A stretch of 22,907 nt of DNA from SURF-21 sp964529285. GTDB lineage: Bacteria > Actinomycetota > Geothermincolia > Geothermincolales > RBG-13-55-18. The notes under the pieces are model-generated. The model was not told where the DNA came from. It saw nothing but the letters and a program-made list of their open reading frames with translations, and made no database searches. Of this stretch, positions 1 to 8,741 are shown one piece after another. The DNA is taken from contig CAZGWK010000055.1 in the NCBI GenBank assembly GCA_964529285.1, positions 1 through 22,907 on the forward strand. The letters are read 5' to 3'. The translations under genes were made by a program, and so were the position numbers. Every line of letters begins with the position of its first letter. The stretch's first letter is position 1.

Positions 1-107
1 GTCACAAGGGTATATATCTCGTAGAAAACAGGCCTCGGGGGATATTGTTTTCCTTGTCTATGACGGTATGGTCCCCAGCGAACACACATGCATGACGGGA
101 GGAGATC

Positions 108-2192
108 ATGAACAGGCATGCGAAGAGCGGTGAGGTCGTTAGCTGGAGTGCCGTGCTGGAGGCAGAGGGGGATGAGCGAGAGCGGCGCATTGCGCAAATG
201 ATCTCGGGGATGTCCCTGCACGAGAAGGTCAGGGAGATGGCCGGTACCACGCACCCGCTCAAGCAAGCGATGATGCTCATCCACTATAACAAGTATCACT
301 TCCTCGCCGGCGGAAACGAGCGGCTGGGCATCCCTCCCCTGAAGTTCACCGACGGGCCCCGCGGCGTAGCCTTCGGAACCTCCACCTGCTTCCCCGTCTC
401 CATGGCACGCGCGGCCACCTGGGACGAGAGGCTGGAGGAACGCATCGGAGATGCCATAGGAGTAGAGGCGCGGGCACAGGGCTGCGATTTCTTCGGCGGC
501 GTGTGCATCAACCTGCCCCGACACCCGGGATGGGGAAGAGCCCAGGAGACCTTCGGGGAAGATCCCTTCCTCCTGGGCGAGATGGGCGCCGCCCTGGTCA
601 GAGGGACACAGAAACACGTCATGGCCTGTGCCAAGCATTACGCCTGCAACAGCATCGAGGAGTCGCGCTTCTTCGTCGACGTGCGCCTGGACGAACGCAC
701 GCTGCGGGAGGTCTATCTGCCACATTTCAAGCGCTGCGTGGACCAGGGTGTAGCCGCTATCATGAGCGCATACAACAAGGTGAACGGCTGGTACTGCGCT
801 CAGAGCCGCCACTTGCTGCGCGACATACTCAAGGGGGACTGGGGTTTCGAGGGTCTGGTGATGTCGGATTTCGTCTGGGGTACCCGGTCGACGGTGGACG
901 CTGCCTTAGGGGGGTTGGATATAGAGATGCCCCTACGGCGGTATTTCGGCCGCAGGCTGGAGAGGGCCGTCGCCAGGGGAAAGGTACCCGAGGCGGTCAT
1001 CGATGAGGCGGTGACCCGCATACTCAGAACCAAGGCCAGGTTCGCCATGGCCGCTTCACCCGATGCCTATACGCGGGACAAAGTGGCCTGCGAGGAACAT
1101 GTCGCCCTGGCCCTGCAGTCAGCGCGCGAGAGCATAGTGCTCCTCAAGAACGAGAAACACCTGCTCCCCCTCCAGGATAGCGGGCTGCATAAGATCGCGG
1201 TTATCGGCAAGCTGGCCGACATGGAGAATACCGGAGATCACGGGAGCAGCAGGGTCAGGCCCCCATATGTGATAACCCCCCTGCAGGGTATCCGCAAGCG
1301 GGCCGGTGCGGTAGGGGTGACCTACGACAGCGGTGAGGACGAGCTGCTGGCGGCCAAGGCCGCCCGTGAGGCCGATGTCGCACTGGTGGTAGTGGGATTC
1401 ACCGGCAAGGACGAGGGAGAATCGATCCCCTACATGAAGGCGGGCGGCGACCGCGAAGACCTCGCCCTGCGCGAAAAGGATATCGCATTGATCGAGGCCG
1501 TGGCGGGCGCCAACGGCAAATGCGTCGTTATCATGCAGGCGGGCTCGGCCGTTCTTACCGCAGGTTGGCGGGACAGGGTCCCCGCAATCCTCGTAGCCTG
1601 GTACGGGGGCATGGAGGGCGGGAATGCCCTTGCGGCTATCCTCTTCGGCGACGATAATCCCAGCGGCAAGCTCCCCGTCACCTTCCCCGAGTCCAACGAC
1701 CAGCTCCCATATTTCGACAAGAAGGCCCGGACCATCGCCTACGATTACTACCATGGCTACCGCCTCTTCGACAAGGAAGGCATGGAGCCCGCGTTCCCCT
1801 TCGGGTTCGGCCTCCACTATACGGAATACTTTTATGCAAACCTCCGCCTCAGCGCGCAAGGGATGGCCGGAGATGGCAGTATCGAGGTCGCAGCGGATAT
1901 CACCAATAACGGGGGCATGGGCGGTTGCGATATCGTCCAGATGTACGTCAGTTTTCCCGCCTCGAACGTAGACCGCCCCGTAAAGGAATTAAAGGGCTTT
2001 GCCCGCGTGCATACGCAACCCGGCGAGACGGAGACGGTATGCTTCGAGCTGAATGCCGAAGACCTAGCTTATTATGACGTGGATGCCGGGGAGTGGAAGG
2101 TAGAGGAAGGCGATTACGCCGTCTATGTCGCCTCTTCCTCTCGTGCGGAAGACCTGCATCTCGAGGGCACCTTTACCATATCCGGTCCGTGA
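108..2192 (+). CDS. Glycoside hydrolase family 3 beta-glycosidase (beta-glucosidase/beta-xylosidase type)
   Basis: A 694-residue GH3 enzyme that would hydrolyse terminal beta-linked sugars with retention. The N-terminal barrel carries the family signatures LKFTDGPRGVAFG (about 78-90), the KHY motif (176-178), and GLVMSDFVWG with the presumed nucleophile Asp254. The middle alpha/beta sandwich runs from about 340 to 570. The C-terminal fibronectin-III-like domain (about 590-690) includes the typical RPVKELKGF stretch. No signal peptide is visible, so it probably acts in the cytoplasm on imported oligosaccharides. The ATG start is set by GGGAGGAG a few bases upstream. It ends 7 bases from the stop of the convergent xylose isomerase gene, which together with the xylulokinase suggests a xyloside substrate. 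That is inference: GH3 sequence alone does not separate glucosidase from xylosidase. Confidence 0.93.
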   Translation: MNRHAKSGEVVSWSAVLEAEGDERERRIAQMISGMSLHEKVREMAGTTHPLKQAMMLIHYNKYHFLAGGNERLGIPPLKFTDGPRGVAFGTSTCFPVSMARAATWDERLEERIGDAIGVEARAQGCDFFGGVCINLPRHPGWGRAQETFGEDPFLLGEMGAALVRGTQKHVMACAKHYACNSIEESRFFVDVRLDERTLREVYLPHFKRCVDQGVAAIMSAYNKVNGWYCAQSRHLLRDILKGDWGFEGLVMSDFVWGTRSTVDAALGGLDIEMPLRRYFGRRLERAVARGKVPEAVIDEAVTRILRTKARFAMAASPDAYTRDKVACEEHVALALQSARESIVLLKNEKHLLPLQDSGLHKIAVIGKLADMENTGDHGSSRVRPPYVITPLQGIRKRAGAVGVTYDSGEDELLAAKAAREADVALVVVGFTGKDEGESIPYMKAGGDREDLALREKDIALIEAVAGANGKCVVIMQAGSAVLTAGWRDRVPAILVAWYGGMEGGNALAAILFGDDNPSGKLPVTFPESNDQLPYFDKKARTIAYDYYHGYRLFDKEGMEPAFPFGFGLHYTEYFYANLRLSAQGMAGDGSIEVAADITNNGGMGGCDIVQMYVSFPASNVDRPVKELKGFARVHTQPGETETVCFELNAEDLAYYDVDAGEWKVEEGDYAVYVASSSRAEDLHLEGTFTISGP

Positions 2193-2199
2193 CCGCTGC

Positions 2200-3339
2200 C
2201 TAGGTCCTGTACATGCGGTCGAAGTTGCGGTAGGCGCTGAGCACCGCCTCGCGGATGAGGTCCTCCGCCGCGGCCGCTTTTCTATTCTCCAGGTAGTCCA
2301 GGAGCAGGCCGGAGTCCATTTCCTCCTCGGCAAGCTCGCATGCTTCCCAGCTCAGGATCGACCTTACTACCCTGTCTATTGCCTGTTCCCGGTCGTCGTA
2401 GGGGCGTACCTGCATGTCGTGTCCCTTCCACCTGGCATAACCCGCGCGGCGGATGAGCCCCGCTATCGCGATGTTCATACCATTTATCCTCACCCCGTGG
2501 TCGATATCGAACTTCCCGGGCCCGCCGAGGATGATGCCGTCGTTATAGCCCTGGCTGTTCACGTGCATGTGCGTCAGCATGCCGTTGTCGATCTCCTCCA
2601 CGGTATCGTAGACGTGGTCCAGGCCGACCATCTCGGAGTGGCCGAACTCCTTGTTGATACCTTTCTTCTCCAGGTTTATACCGTAATCCTCTCCCAGCTT
2701 TTTCCAGAACAATATGGCACTTGCCACCGTGGGCAGGAGCATCGCCGGATGGCCCTCGTTGGGCTTGGGTTCGACTGCTATGAACAACCCACCGCCCTTT
2801 TGCTCCTCGTAGTGGCAGAGGCCTGCGATACTCTTCTTGAGGTTGCGGTACATCCCCGCGATCCCGATCGATGCCAGGTCATAACCGAACGAGCCGTTCC
2901 ACAGCACGAGGGAAGGCGCCCTCTCCGGTTCGTGATGCCACGCCTTCTTCATCTCGCCGTAGGCAAGGTCGACGGTGCGCTGCCCGTATTCCTCGGACGA
3001 CTTGCGCTCGCCCGCGTCCAGAGAAGCGATCCCCCCGTATGCAAAATGGCGGTGAGCGCCGGGTGTAATCAGGGCCAGGTGTATGCCGCTGGAGACAAGG
3101 GCGTCGGCAACCGCCGCGGCGTTCACCTCGTCTACCTCGTAGTCGTAATGGAACTCCATGCCCAGGCTTATATGGTCGGGGAGGCGCGGGGCGATCTCCG
3201 CCCGCACCATCTCCACGCATCCCGCTGAATCCAGGCTCTCCGCCCCCCACTCAGGGATGGCATCCGGGGGCACGAACCCTCCCTTCCCGGCATGAAAGGT
3301 CCAACGGCACAAGCTGTGATACGATCTCCTAACGCTCAT
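2200..3339 (-). CDS. Xylose isomerase-like TIM-barrel sugar isomerase (divergent)
   Basis: A 379-residue protein of the xylose isomerase type, predicted to interconvert an aldose and a ketose (xylose to xylulose) with two divalent metals. Visible active-site landmarks are FHYDYEVD at 63-70 (the family FHxxD region, His64 and Asp66), VEPKPNE at 189-195 (metal ligand Glu190), EFGH at 231-234 (ExxH, second metal site), and Asp-rich segments at 266 and 278-280. The rest departs from textbook XylA, so the true substrate may be a related sugar. The ATG is preceded by GGGGGAGGGAG. The start overlaps the end of the upstream xylulokinase gene by 11 bases, so the two are translationally coupled. Confidence 0.85.
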   Translation of the reverse strand: MSVRRSYHSLCRWTFHAGKGGFVPPDAIPEWGAESLDSAGCVEMVRAEIAPRLPDHISLGMEFHYDYEVDEVNAAAVADALVSSGIHLALITPGAHRHFAYGGIASLDAGERKSSEEYGQRTVDLAYGEMKKAWHHEPERAPSLVLWNGSFGYDLASIGIAGMYRNLKKSIAGLCHYEEQKGGGLFIAVEPKPNEGHPAMLLPTVASAILFWKKLGEDYGINLEKKGINKEFGHSEMVGLDHVYDTVEEIDNGMLTHMHVNSQGYNDGIILGGPGKFDIDHGVRINGMNIAIAGLIRRAGYARWKGHDMQVRPYDDREQAIDRVVRSILSWEACELAEEEMDSGLLLDYLENRKAAAAEDLIREAVLSAYRNFDRMYRT

Positions 3340-4852
3340 CTTCTCCCTCCCCCGTTCTATGCAGTTCAGCTGTGAGAATCCCCAGCCAGCGGGAATAGGC
3401 CTCCCGGTATGTCCCCTCCGTATCCCGGTCCGGCTCGATAACCTTCAACTTCTCGAGGCCTGCGTAAGCCTCCCTTATATCTCTGTAAACACCCGCGCCG
3501 ACGCCGGCTCCCCTGGCCGCTCCCTGCGCCCCATCCGTGTCGTAGAGTTCTACGGACGCCCCCGTTACGGCTGAGAACACCTCCCCGAACAGGGGACTCA
3601 GGAACATGTTGGTCTTTCCCGCTCTTACCTTCTCCACTTCGATACCCATGCCGCGCATGATCTCGAGCCCGTAGTTCAGGGCGAAGGCGATGCCCTCCTG
3701 CGCCGCTCGCAAGAGGTGCGCGCGGGTATGGAGGTTGAGATCGAGCCCGTGCACGGAAGCTCCGATGCTGCGGTTGCCCAGCGTCCTCTCGGCGCCATTG
3801 CCGTAGGGCAGCACGGACAGGCCTTCGCAACCCGCCGGCGCCGACGCCGCCAGTTCGTTCAAGTCGGGATAGTCGAGGAGCCCTCCCGCGCCGCGTAGGT
3901 TGTTCTTCAACCAGTGGTTGAGGATGCCGGTGCCGTTAACGCATAAAAGCACCCCGTAACGCGGATCTCGAGCGCTGTGGTTTACGTGCACGAAGACGTT
4001 CACCCGCGACAGCGGGTCGCTTTCCGCGCTTGACGTAACTCCATAGACGACCCCGGAGGTGCCGGCGGTGGCCGCAACTTCACCCGGGTCGAGCACCTCG
4101 AGGGAAAAGGCGTTGTTGGGCTGATCTCCGGCGCGGTAGGAAACCGGCGTGCCCGCTGCAAGCCCCAGCTCGCCGGCCGCCGCCGGGGTGATCTCGCCTT
4201 GCGACGAAAACGTGGGGCGCAGGTCGGGCAGAAGTTCCGGCGATATGCCGTAATGCTCGAGTAAAATGTCAGCGGGCCCTTCCGCCGCGAAATCCCACAG
4301 GATCATCTCCGATAGGCCGCATGGCGTGGTCACCGCCTCCCCGGTCATTTTCATGGCCAGGTACTCTCCCGGGAGCATCATCTTGTAGATGCGTTTGAAA
4401 AGGTCGCTCTCGTTGTCCTTGACCCATTTCATCTTGGAAGCGGTGAAATTGCCGGGGGAGTTGAGCAGCCTCCGCAGGCAGGTCTCGGCACCGATGCACC
4501 CGAAGGCCTCTTCTCCGATCGATGCGGCCCGCGAGTCGCACCAGATGATCGAGGGCCGCAGCGGCTCGAGGTCCCGGTCCACGACGACCAGTCCGTGCAT
4601 CTGGTAAGATATGCCGACCGCCTTCACGTCGCGCAGAGCGCCTGCCGACCTCTCCCCGATGATGGCAGTGGCGCGTTTCAGGTGTTCCCACCACGTTTCC
4701 GGGTCTTGCTCCGCCCAGCCGGAGCTCGGAGAGTTTATGATGAGCTCTCTAGCGGGCGATGCCGCGGTCGCCACCACTCTTCCTGTTTCGGCTTCCAGCA
4801 GCGCCGCCTTCACGGACGAGCTCCCGGCGTCGTACCCGAGAAGATAACCCAT
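3329..4852 (-). CDS. xylB: Xylulokinase (FGGY carbohydrate kinase)
   Basis: A 507-residue FGGY-family sugar kinase, expected to phosphorylate D-xylulose to xylulose-5-phosphate for the pentose phosphate pathway. It shows the N-terminal phosphate-binding loop GYDAGSSSVKA (6-16), GWAEQDPETWW (45-55), ISYQMHGLV (81-89) and WCDSRA (104-109), both typical of xylulokinases. It also has ASKMKWVK (138-145), the catalytic-base motif GDQPNNA with Asp243, and the ATP-site GTSGVV (264-269). Length is normal. It is the first gene of a two-gene unit with the downstream isomerase. The Shine-Dalgarno is weak (AAGG), and the leader holds a short GGAGGG/CCCTCC inverted repeat (4882-4887/4897-4902) that could be regulatory. 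A related pentulose kinase is possible, but the isomerase neighbour favours xylulose. Confidence 0.9.
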   Translation of the reverse strand: MGYLLGYDAGSSSVKAALLEAETGRVVATAASPARELIINSPSSGWAEQDPETWWEHLKRATAIIGERSAGALRDVKAVGISYQMHGLVVVDRDLEPLRPSIIWCDSRAASIGEEAFGCIGAETCLRRLLNSPGNFTASKMKWVKDNESDLFKRIYKMMLPGEYLAMKMTGEAVTTPCGLSEMILWDFAAEGPADILLEHYGISPELLPDLRPTFSSQGEITPAAAGELGLAAGTPVSYRAGDQPNNAFSLEVLDPGEVAATAGTSGVVYGVTSSAESDPLSRVNVFVHVNHSARDPRYGVLLCVNGTGILNHWLKNNLRGAGGLLDYPDLNELAASAPAGCEGLSVLPYGNGAERTLGNRSIGASVHGLDLNLHTRAHLLRAAQEGIAFALNYGLEIMRGMGIEVEKVRAGKTNMFLSPLFGEVFSAVTGASVELYDTDGAQGAARGAGVGAGVYRDIREAYAGLEKLKVIEPDRDTEGTYREAYSRWLGILTAELHRTGEGEDER

Positions 4853-4933
4853 CGCAACCAGCCTTACTCTTTATCACCGCAGGAGGGTTTACGATCCCCT
4901 CCAGCCTTCAACACTCTGTCATCTATCATATTT

Positions 4934-4961
4934 AAAAAAGGCGGCCGTAAAAAGCCGCCTT
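4934..4961 (-). terminator. Intrinsic terminator of the chemoreceptor gene
   Basis: An 8-bp stem (AAGGCGGC at 4938-4945 with GCCGCCTT at 4954-4961, plus-strand reading) with an 8-base loop. Read on the minus strand it is followed by a T run (complement of the A run 4934-4939). It lies about 80 bases past the MCP stop codon and separates that gene from xylB, which therefore needs its own promoter in the remaining 80 or so bases. Confidence 0.88.
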
Positions 4962-5039
4962 GCATCCAGGGCTTGAGCCGAGGCGAAATAACGGGGGGGC
5001 TCGACAGATCCCTTGCCTTGATAGCGAGTATGTCGTGGA

Positions 5040-7235
5040 TCATCGGGGCGTGTAATCGTCGGTTTTGAAAAGGCGGCTTCTGTCACGCAACCGGTCGGCC
5101 AGGTCGGCCAGGTTCTGGCTCGATGCGGTTACTTCCTGCATGGAAGCACTCTGCTCCTCTATGGATGCAGCCATCTCCTGTGAGGAAGCGGCATTCGAGG
5201 TTGCTATAGAGTGAATCTCCTCTATGGCCTCCGTTATCGCATTGCTTCTCTCCGTAGCCTCCCCCGTAACGGCAGCGATGCTTTCGGAAAGCTCCATTGT
5301 CTTTTGTGCTGACTCGTAGATGGTCTCGAGGGTCTTGCCGGTCTGTCGTACCGACTCCATGCCCGTGGCCATTTCCTGGCTGCTCTTCTCCATGTATGCG
5401 ACCGATTCCTCTGAATCAGCCTTTATCTCTCTGGCGAGGATAGCGATTCTCTCGCTGGCTGCAGCCGACTCCGCCGCCAGCTTGCGTACCTCGTCCGCCA
5501 CTACGCCGAAGCCCTTACCGAACTCATGGGCCTTTGCGGCTTCTATGGCCGCGTTCAGGGCTAGCAGGTTGGTCTGGTCTGATATCTTCTTGATCACGTC
5601 CACTATGCCGAAGATCTCCATTGTCTTCTCGCCCAGCATCCTGATTGCTTCCGCCGCTTCTGCGATGATAGCCTGTACGGCCTCCATTTTTTCCTCTGTG
5701 GAGGAAGCATCCCCGCGGCCTTCATCCGAGAAATCGGAAGTAGAGCGGCTGAGTTCCACGCCGCTGCTGGCTTCCGCGAAGCTCTTTTCGATGATCGCCG
5801 TCATTTCTCCAACCTTGCGCCCTATCTCCTCAGCCCGGTCGTTCTGGAGTGACGCGTTCTGGGAGAGTTCCATAGCGATGGAGGTAAGTTGTTCAAGCGA
5901 GGCATTGACCTCTTGCGAACTGGCAGCCGTATTCCCCGCTTCCTCACCAAGTTCTTCGGAAGCTCTCTGTGAAGATGCGATCATCTCTCGCAGCCCCCGT
6001 AACATGCGGTGAAAGGTAAACGCTAACTTACCTATCTCGTCAGTCGACTCCAGGGGCACACCGGCGGCGATATCGCCTTCTCCCACCTTTGCAGTCAACG
6101 CTACAAGTTCCGACATGGGCCGATTGAAAGTGCGCATGGTAACCCAGGCGAGGACGGCCAGTACCAGGCCGATAATCATGCTTACCAAAGCCAGCGTCAG
6201 GCCGATTCTGGCTGATTCTCCCAAATAGCGTGCTGTCGGCACCGCCAGGAGAAGGATGCTTCCGCTTTCCTCGATATACGCATACGCTCCAAATTGCCTG
6301 CCATGGTGTCCCAGAAAAGAACCGCTGGTTTCATCCGCTGTTATTTTCTCCGCAAAGTTGACCTGCAGCTCGCCGGCATCCAGATTGCCCGCGGTGTCGA
6401 CGACCCTCAGCACGGTTTCTGTCTCCGCATTTTCGATGCTCGCGACGGCAATATACTCCTGTTCGAACTCCTGTTTGCGGGCTGCCTCGTGCAGGGCGGC
6501 TCTCTCTTGCTCGCCTCGGGACAAGCGCAGCGATACGCCGTCGGCCATACATTCGGCATGCTGCCGGCAGCGTTCCATCATCTGATCCTGCTCAGCGTAG
6601 GTGGTATGCGTCATGGCCGCGACAGCGCTCAAAATCGTGGGCATGATTATCGCAAGTACGATCATGGCGTAGATCCTTGCCATCATGGTCACGCCCTTGA
6701 GCTCCCGGCCCCCCAGAAGATCGGGGTAATAACGCTTTCGCAGGGGTCTGAGTATGTAATAGGTCACGAAATACTCCAGGTAGCCAGAGCCGATGCCGAC
6801 CGCAAGGCCCATTACGCAGAAATAAAACGCTATAGTGCCGGGGACTTCTTCTATGATATACCAGGTTACCCCGATAAATACGTAAAAGTAAGTCACGATG
6901 ATCACGGCCAGGATGCCCATATCAAGTGGATAACGTTCGGCATCTGCCCTGAATCTCTCCGCTATTCCCACCCTTTCTCCCGCGTCCTCGCATTCCTCCC
7001 ATTCCAGGGCCTTTTTCTTAAGGGAGATGAAGCGATGGTACAGTATCCATATGATGGCCGGGAAGAAGATAAGCCCATTGAGGAAAACGGCGATATTGGT
7101 AGTTACGTAAAAGACGCGGGCAGGTAAACGGAAGACGAGATGAAAAAGGACCAGCCCCAGAGAATATGAGTAGCAGAATGCGATCGCAAGACCCCATAGC
7201 GATAGCCTCCTGCCAACCCTGTTGATAAGTTGCAT
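5040..7235 (-). CDS. Methyl-accepting chemotaxis protein with six predicted membrane helices
   Basis: A 731-residue chemoreceptor that would sense a ligand and control the CheA kinase. Hydrophobic segments lie at about 11-35, 41-66, 106-128, 134-162, 186-208 and 343-367. The last two bracket a region of about 135 residues (209-342) that could be the extracytoplasmic sensor. A HAMP domain follows (368-420). The long helical signalling domain contains the conserved hairpin tip DQTNLLALNAAIEAAKA and GFGVVADEVRKLA. Textbook MCPs have two helices, so the first four are an extra N-terminal module with a charged loop between helices 2 and 3. The C-terminus lacks an obvious NWETF-type CheR tether. 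The ATG is preceded by AAGGATAGG. No other chemotaxis genes lie in the window, so the ligand is unknown. Confidence 0.95.
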   Translation of the reverse strand: MQLINRVGRRLSLWGLAIAFCYSYSLGLVLFHLVFRLPARVFYVTTNIAVFLNGLIFFPAIIWILYHRFISLKKKALEWEECEDAGERVGIAERFRADAERYPLDMGILAVIIVTYFYVFIGVTWYIIEEVPGTIAFYFCVMGLAVGIGSGYLEYFVTYYILRPLRKRYYPDLLGGRELKGVTMMARIYAMIVLAIIMPTILSAVAAMTHTTYAEQDQMMERCRQHAECMADGVSLRLSRGEQERAALHEAARKQEFEQEYIAVASIENAETETVLRVVDTAGNLDAGELQVNFAEKITADETSGSFLGHHGRQFGAYAYIEESGSILLLAVPTARYLGESARIGLTLALVSMIIGLVLAVLAWVTMRTFNRPMSELVALTAKVGEGDIAAGVPLESTDEIGKLAFTFHRMLRGLREMIASSQRASEELGEEAGNTAASSQEVNASLEQLTSIAMELSQNASLQNDRAEEIGRKVGEMTAIIEKSFAEASSGVELSRSTSDFSDEGRGDASSTEEKMEAVQAIIAEAAEAIRMLGEKTMEIFGIVDVIKKISDQTNLLALNAAIEAAKAHEFGKGFGVVADEVRKLAAESAAASERIAILAREIKADSEESVAYMEKSSQEMATGMESVRQTGKTLETIYESAQKTMELSESIAAVTGEATERSNAITEAIEEIHSIATSNAASSQEMAASIEEQSASMQEVTASSQNLADLADRLRDRSRLFKTDDYTPR

Positions 7236-7360
7236 TATAAGCCTATCCTTCTATTAACTTATGTTTCGGATGCGTTGGCCGATTTATAAATAGAAATCAC
7301 GCCGGTATTTTCCTTTCTTATCCCGATACTGCCATGCGGGCCGTGTTTCCTAACGCAATC

Positions 7361-7384
7361 TTTGGCGAGGCGCACATCGCCAAA
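7361..7384. repeat. Inverted repeat upstream of the chemoreceptor gene
   Basis: Perfect 8-bp arms TTTGGCGA (7361-7368) and TCGCCAAA (7377-7384) separated by 8 bases. It sits next to the lipoprotein terminator and about 125 bases upstream of the MCP start. It could be an operator or a second hairpin of the terminator; the sequence does not decide. Confidence 0.45.
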
Positions 7385-7385
7385 T

Positions 7386-7412
7386 AAAAACCCCGGGCCA
7401 AAGGGCCCGGGG
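7386..7412 (-). terminator. Intrinsic terminator of the IPT/TIG lipoprotein gene
   Basis: A strong 9-bp GC stem: CCCCGGGCC (7391-7399) pairs with GGCCCGGGG (7404-7412) around a 4-base loop. Read on the minus strand it is followed by TTTTTATTTG. It starts about 15 bases after the lipoprotein stop codon. Confidence 0.92.
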
Positions 7413-7427
7413 TCGTAAGGACGTTCG

Positions 7428-8342
7428 TCAGACGTCTTGCAGGTCATCCGGTACCGGTTCGCCCTTGAACTCCACTCCGCTCCAGGGCGGCCCGTCCACG
7501 GACAGGCATTCCCAGTCACCAAGCATGTTATTGAAAACCACCAAGGCCTTGAAAGCCTGGCCTTCATCGCTGCCGCTTCCGGGAATACCTATACCCACTA
7601 CCTCCCAGTTGGGGTCCTGGGCACTTTGCTTCACCAGCGTACAAGTCCACGCGTCCGAGCCCTCAGTCGACTGGCCCTGGGCCTGCATGTATGCAACGAC
7701 CGCCTGCTTCTGGGAATCGAGCTTGTCTTCCTCGCTGCCGATCTTGAAGATGGCCTCGTTGCTCTTTCCCTCACCTGTCTCAACCGTCACGCCGTAGGTA
7801 TTGGGGCCGAGGTTAGGGGGCACGGTGATGGTTATGGAGCTATCCGACCATTTCGACACCTCGGCGGTTCCGGTACCGAAGAGCACCTTGCCGCCGTCCT
7901 GGGTCTTAGCGAAATTGCTGCCGCTGATCAACACGCTGTCTCCCGATGCCCCGTTCTCGGGGTCCAGGGAGGTTATCTTCGGGGCTTTGGCATCTCCCTC
8001 GGTGACCTCGAACTCCACCTCGTTGCTGGATCCCTGGTCGGTCTCCACCTTCACGCCGTACGTCGCTTCCGCCAGGTCGGCAGGTATCTCCACCGTGATT
8101 ACCGTATCGGCCCAGGCTACGACCGCGACCTCTTTACCGCTGAAGAACACGACTCCCGTGCCCTGAGTGCTCCCGAAGCTCCCACCTTCGATGACGACCT
8201 CGCTGCCCGGAGGTCCGCTGGTGGGTTCCAGGGACTTGATCTCGGGCTTGGCGCCAGCTCCCCCGCATCCGAAAAGGGCCATGGCTGCAGCCAGAGACAG
8301 TGCGGCCAGCAAAACCGTCATGGATAGTGCTTTTTTGTTCAC
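7428..8342 (-). CDS. IPT/TIG-repeat lipoprotein of unknown function
   Basis: A 304-residue predicted lipoprotein. The N-terminus has a charged NKK, a hydrophobic stretch (about 8-22) and a lipobox-like LFGC with the acylation Cys26. Two IPT/TIG immunoglobulin-like repeats follow (about 34-113 and 121-201). Each has the signature PxIxSLxPxxGxxGxxVxIxGxxF and ends in YGVxVETxxGxSNE. The last 100 residues (205-304) form a separate domain that I do not recognise. IPT domains usually mediate binding at the cell surface. The start is taken as GTG at 8342, because GGAGGT lies 6 bases before it; the TTG two codons upstream is too close to that site. It is transcribed alone and ends in a strong terminator. 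Confidence 0.85.
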   Translation of the reverse strand: MNKKALSMTVLLAALSLAAAMALFGCGGAGAKPEIKSLEPTSGPPGSEVVIEGGSFGSTQGTGVVFFSGKEVAVVAWADTVITVEIPADLAEATYGVKVETDQGSSNEVEFEVTEGDAKAPKITSLDPENGASGDSVLISGSNFAKTQDGGKVLFGTGTAEVSKWSDSSITITVPPNLGPNTYGVTVETGEGKSNEAIFKIGSEEDKLDSQKQAVVAYMQAQGQSTEGSDAWTCTLVKQSAQDPNWEVVGIGIPGSGSDEGQAFKALVVFNNMLGDWECLSVDGPPWSGVEFKGEPVPDDLQDV

Positions 8343-8741
8343 GTGCAAACCTCCTTATAAACCAAGGCAAGAACTCTAATACATTATCGGAATTTAACGG
8401 CGACTTTTTACTCCATTCCATGTATGCAACCTGTTTTACGTCTCCTCTCTCCACCCTTTTCAGCTTCTCCGAAATGGAGCGTGAAAACCGCCTGGAACAT
8501 CTCCGCTTTTCTTTCTTTTTCCATGCATGTATTTCCTCTTTTCCGCACGGATGTACGGTCTACGACGTATCCAGCAGTTTTCTATGGCAGAGAGGAAACC
8601 ACCAGGGGCTGCACAAGGCGGGACGGGACCTCACCGAACCCTTTGCCGATGCCCCTCATGGAGATCGAGTTCTCGGAGATATTGCCCCGCGATTGGTATA
8701 CTTAAAGACTAAGAGCGAAGGTACAGGCAACTGGGGGATAT
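8343..8741. other. Divergent intergenic region between lipoprotein and zupT
   Basis: About 400 bases without a convincing gene. Open frames crossing it have no ribosome binding site and low-complexity compositions. It must contain the promoters of both divergent neighbours. The only candidate worth naming is an extended -10 (TGG followed by TATACT, 8697-8702), 40 bases before the zupT start, without a good -35. Confidence 0.5.
8694..8702 (+). promoter_or_regulatory. Possible extended -10 promoter of zupT
   Basis: TTGGTATACT is close to the TGnTATAAT extended -10 consensus and lies about 40 bases upstream of the zupT ATG. No clear -35 box sits 17 bases upstream, so this is only a candidate. 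Confidence 0.3.

Noticed and set aside
1119..3228. Antisense frames opposite GH3 (minus) and opposite the isomerase (plus)
   Set aside because: Both strands are explained by clear enzyme genes with conserved motifs; the opposite frames show shadow composition.
7236..7390. Cyclic-di-GMP (GEMM) riboswitch upstream of the chemoreceptor
   Set aside because: The leader has fragments such as GCGTTAGG and GCCAAAG, but not the conserved core spacing of the class; only simple inverted repeats are supported.
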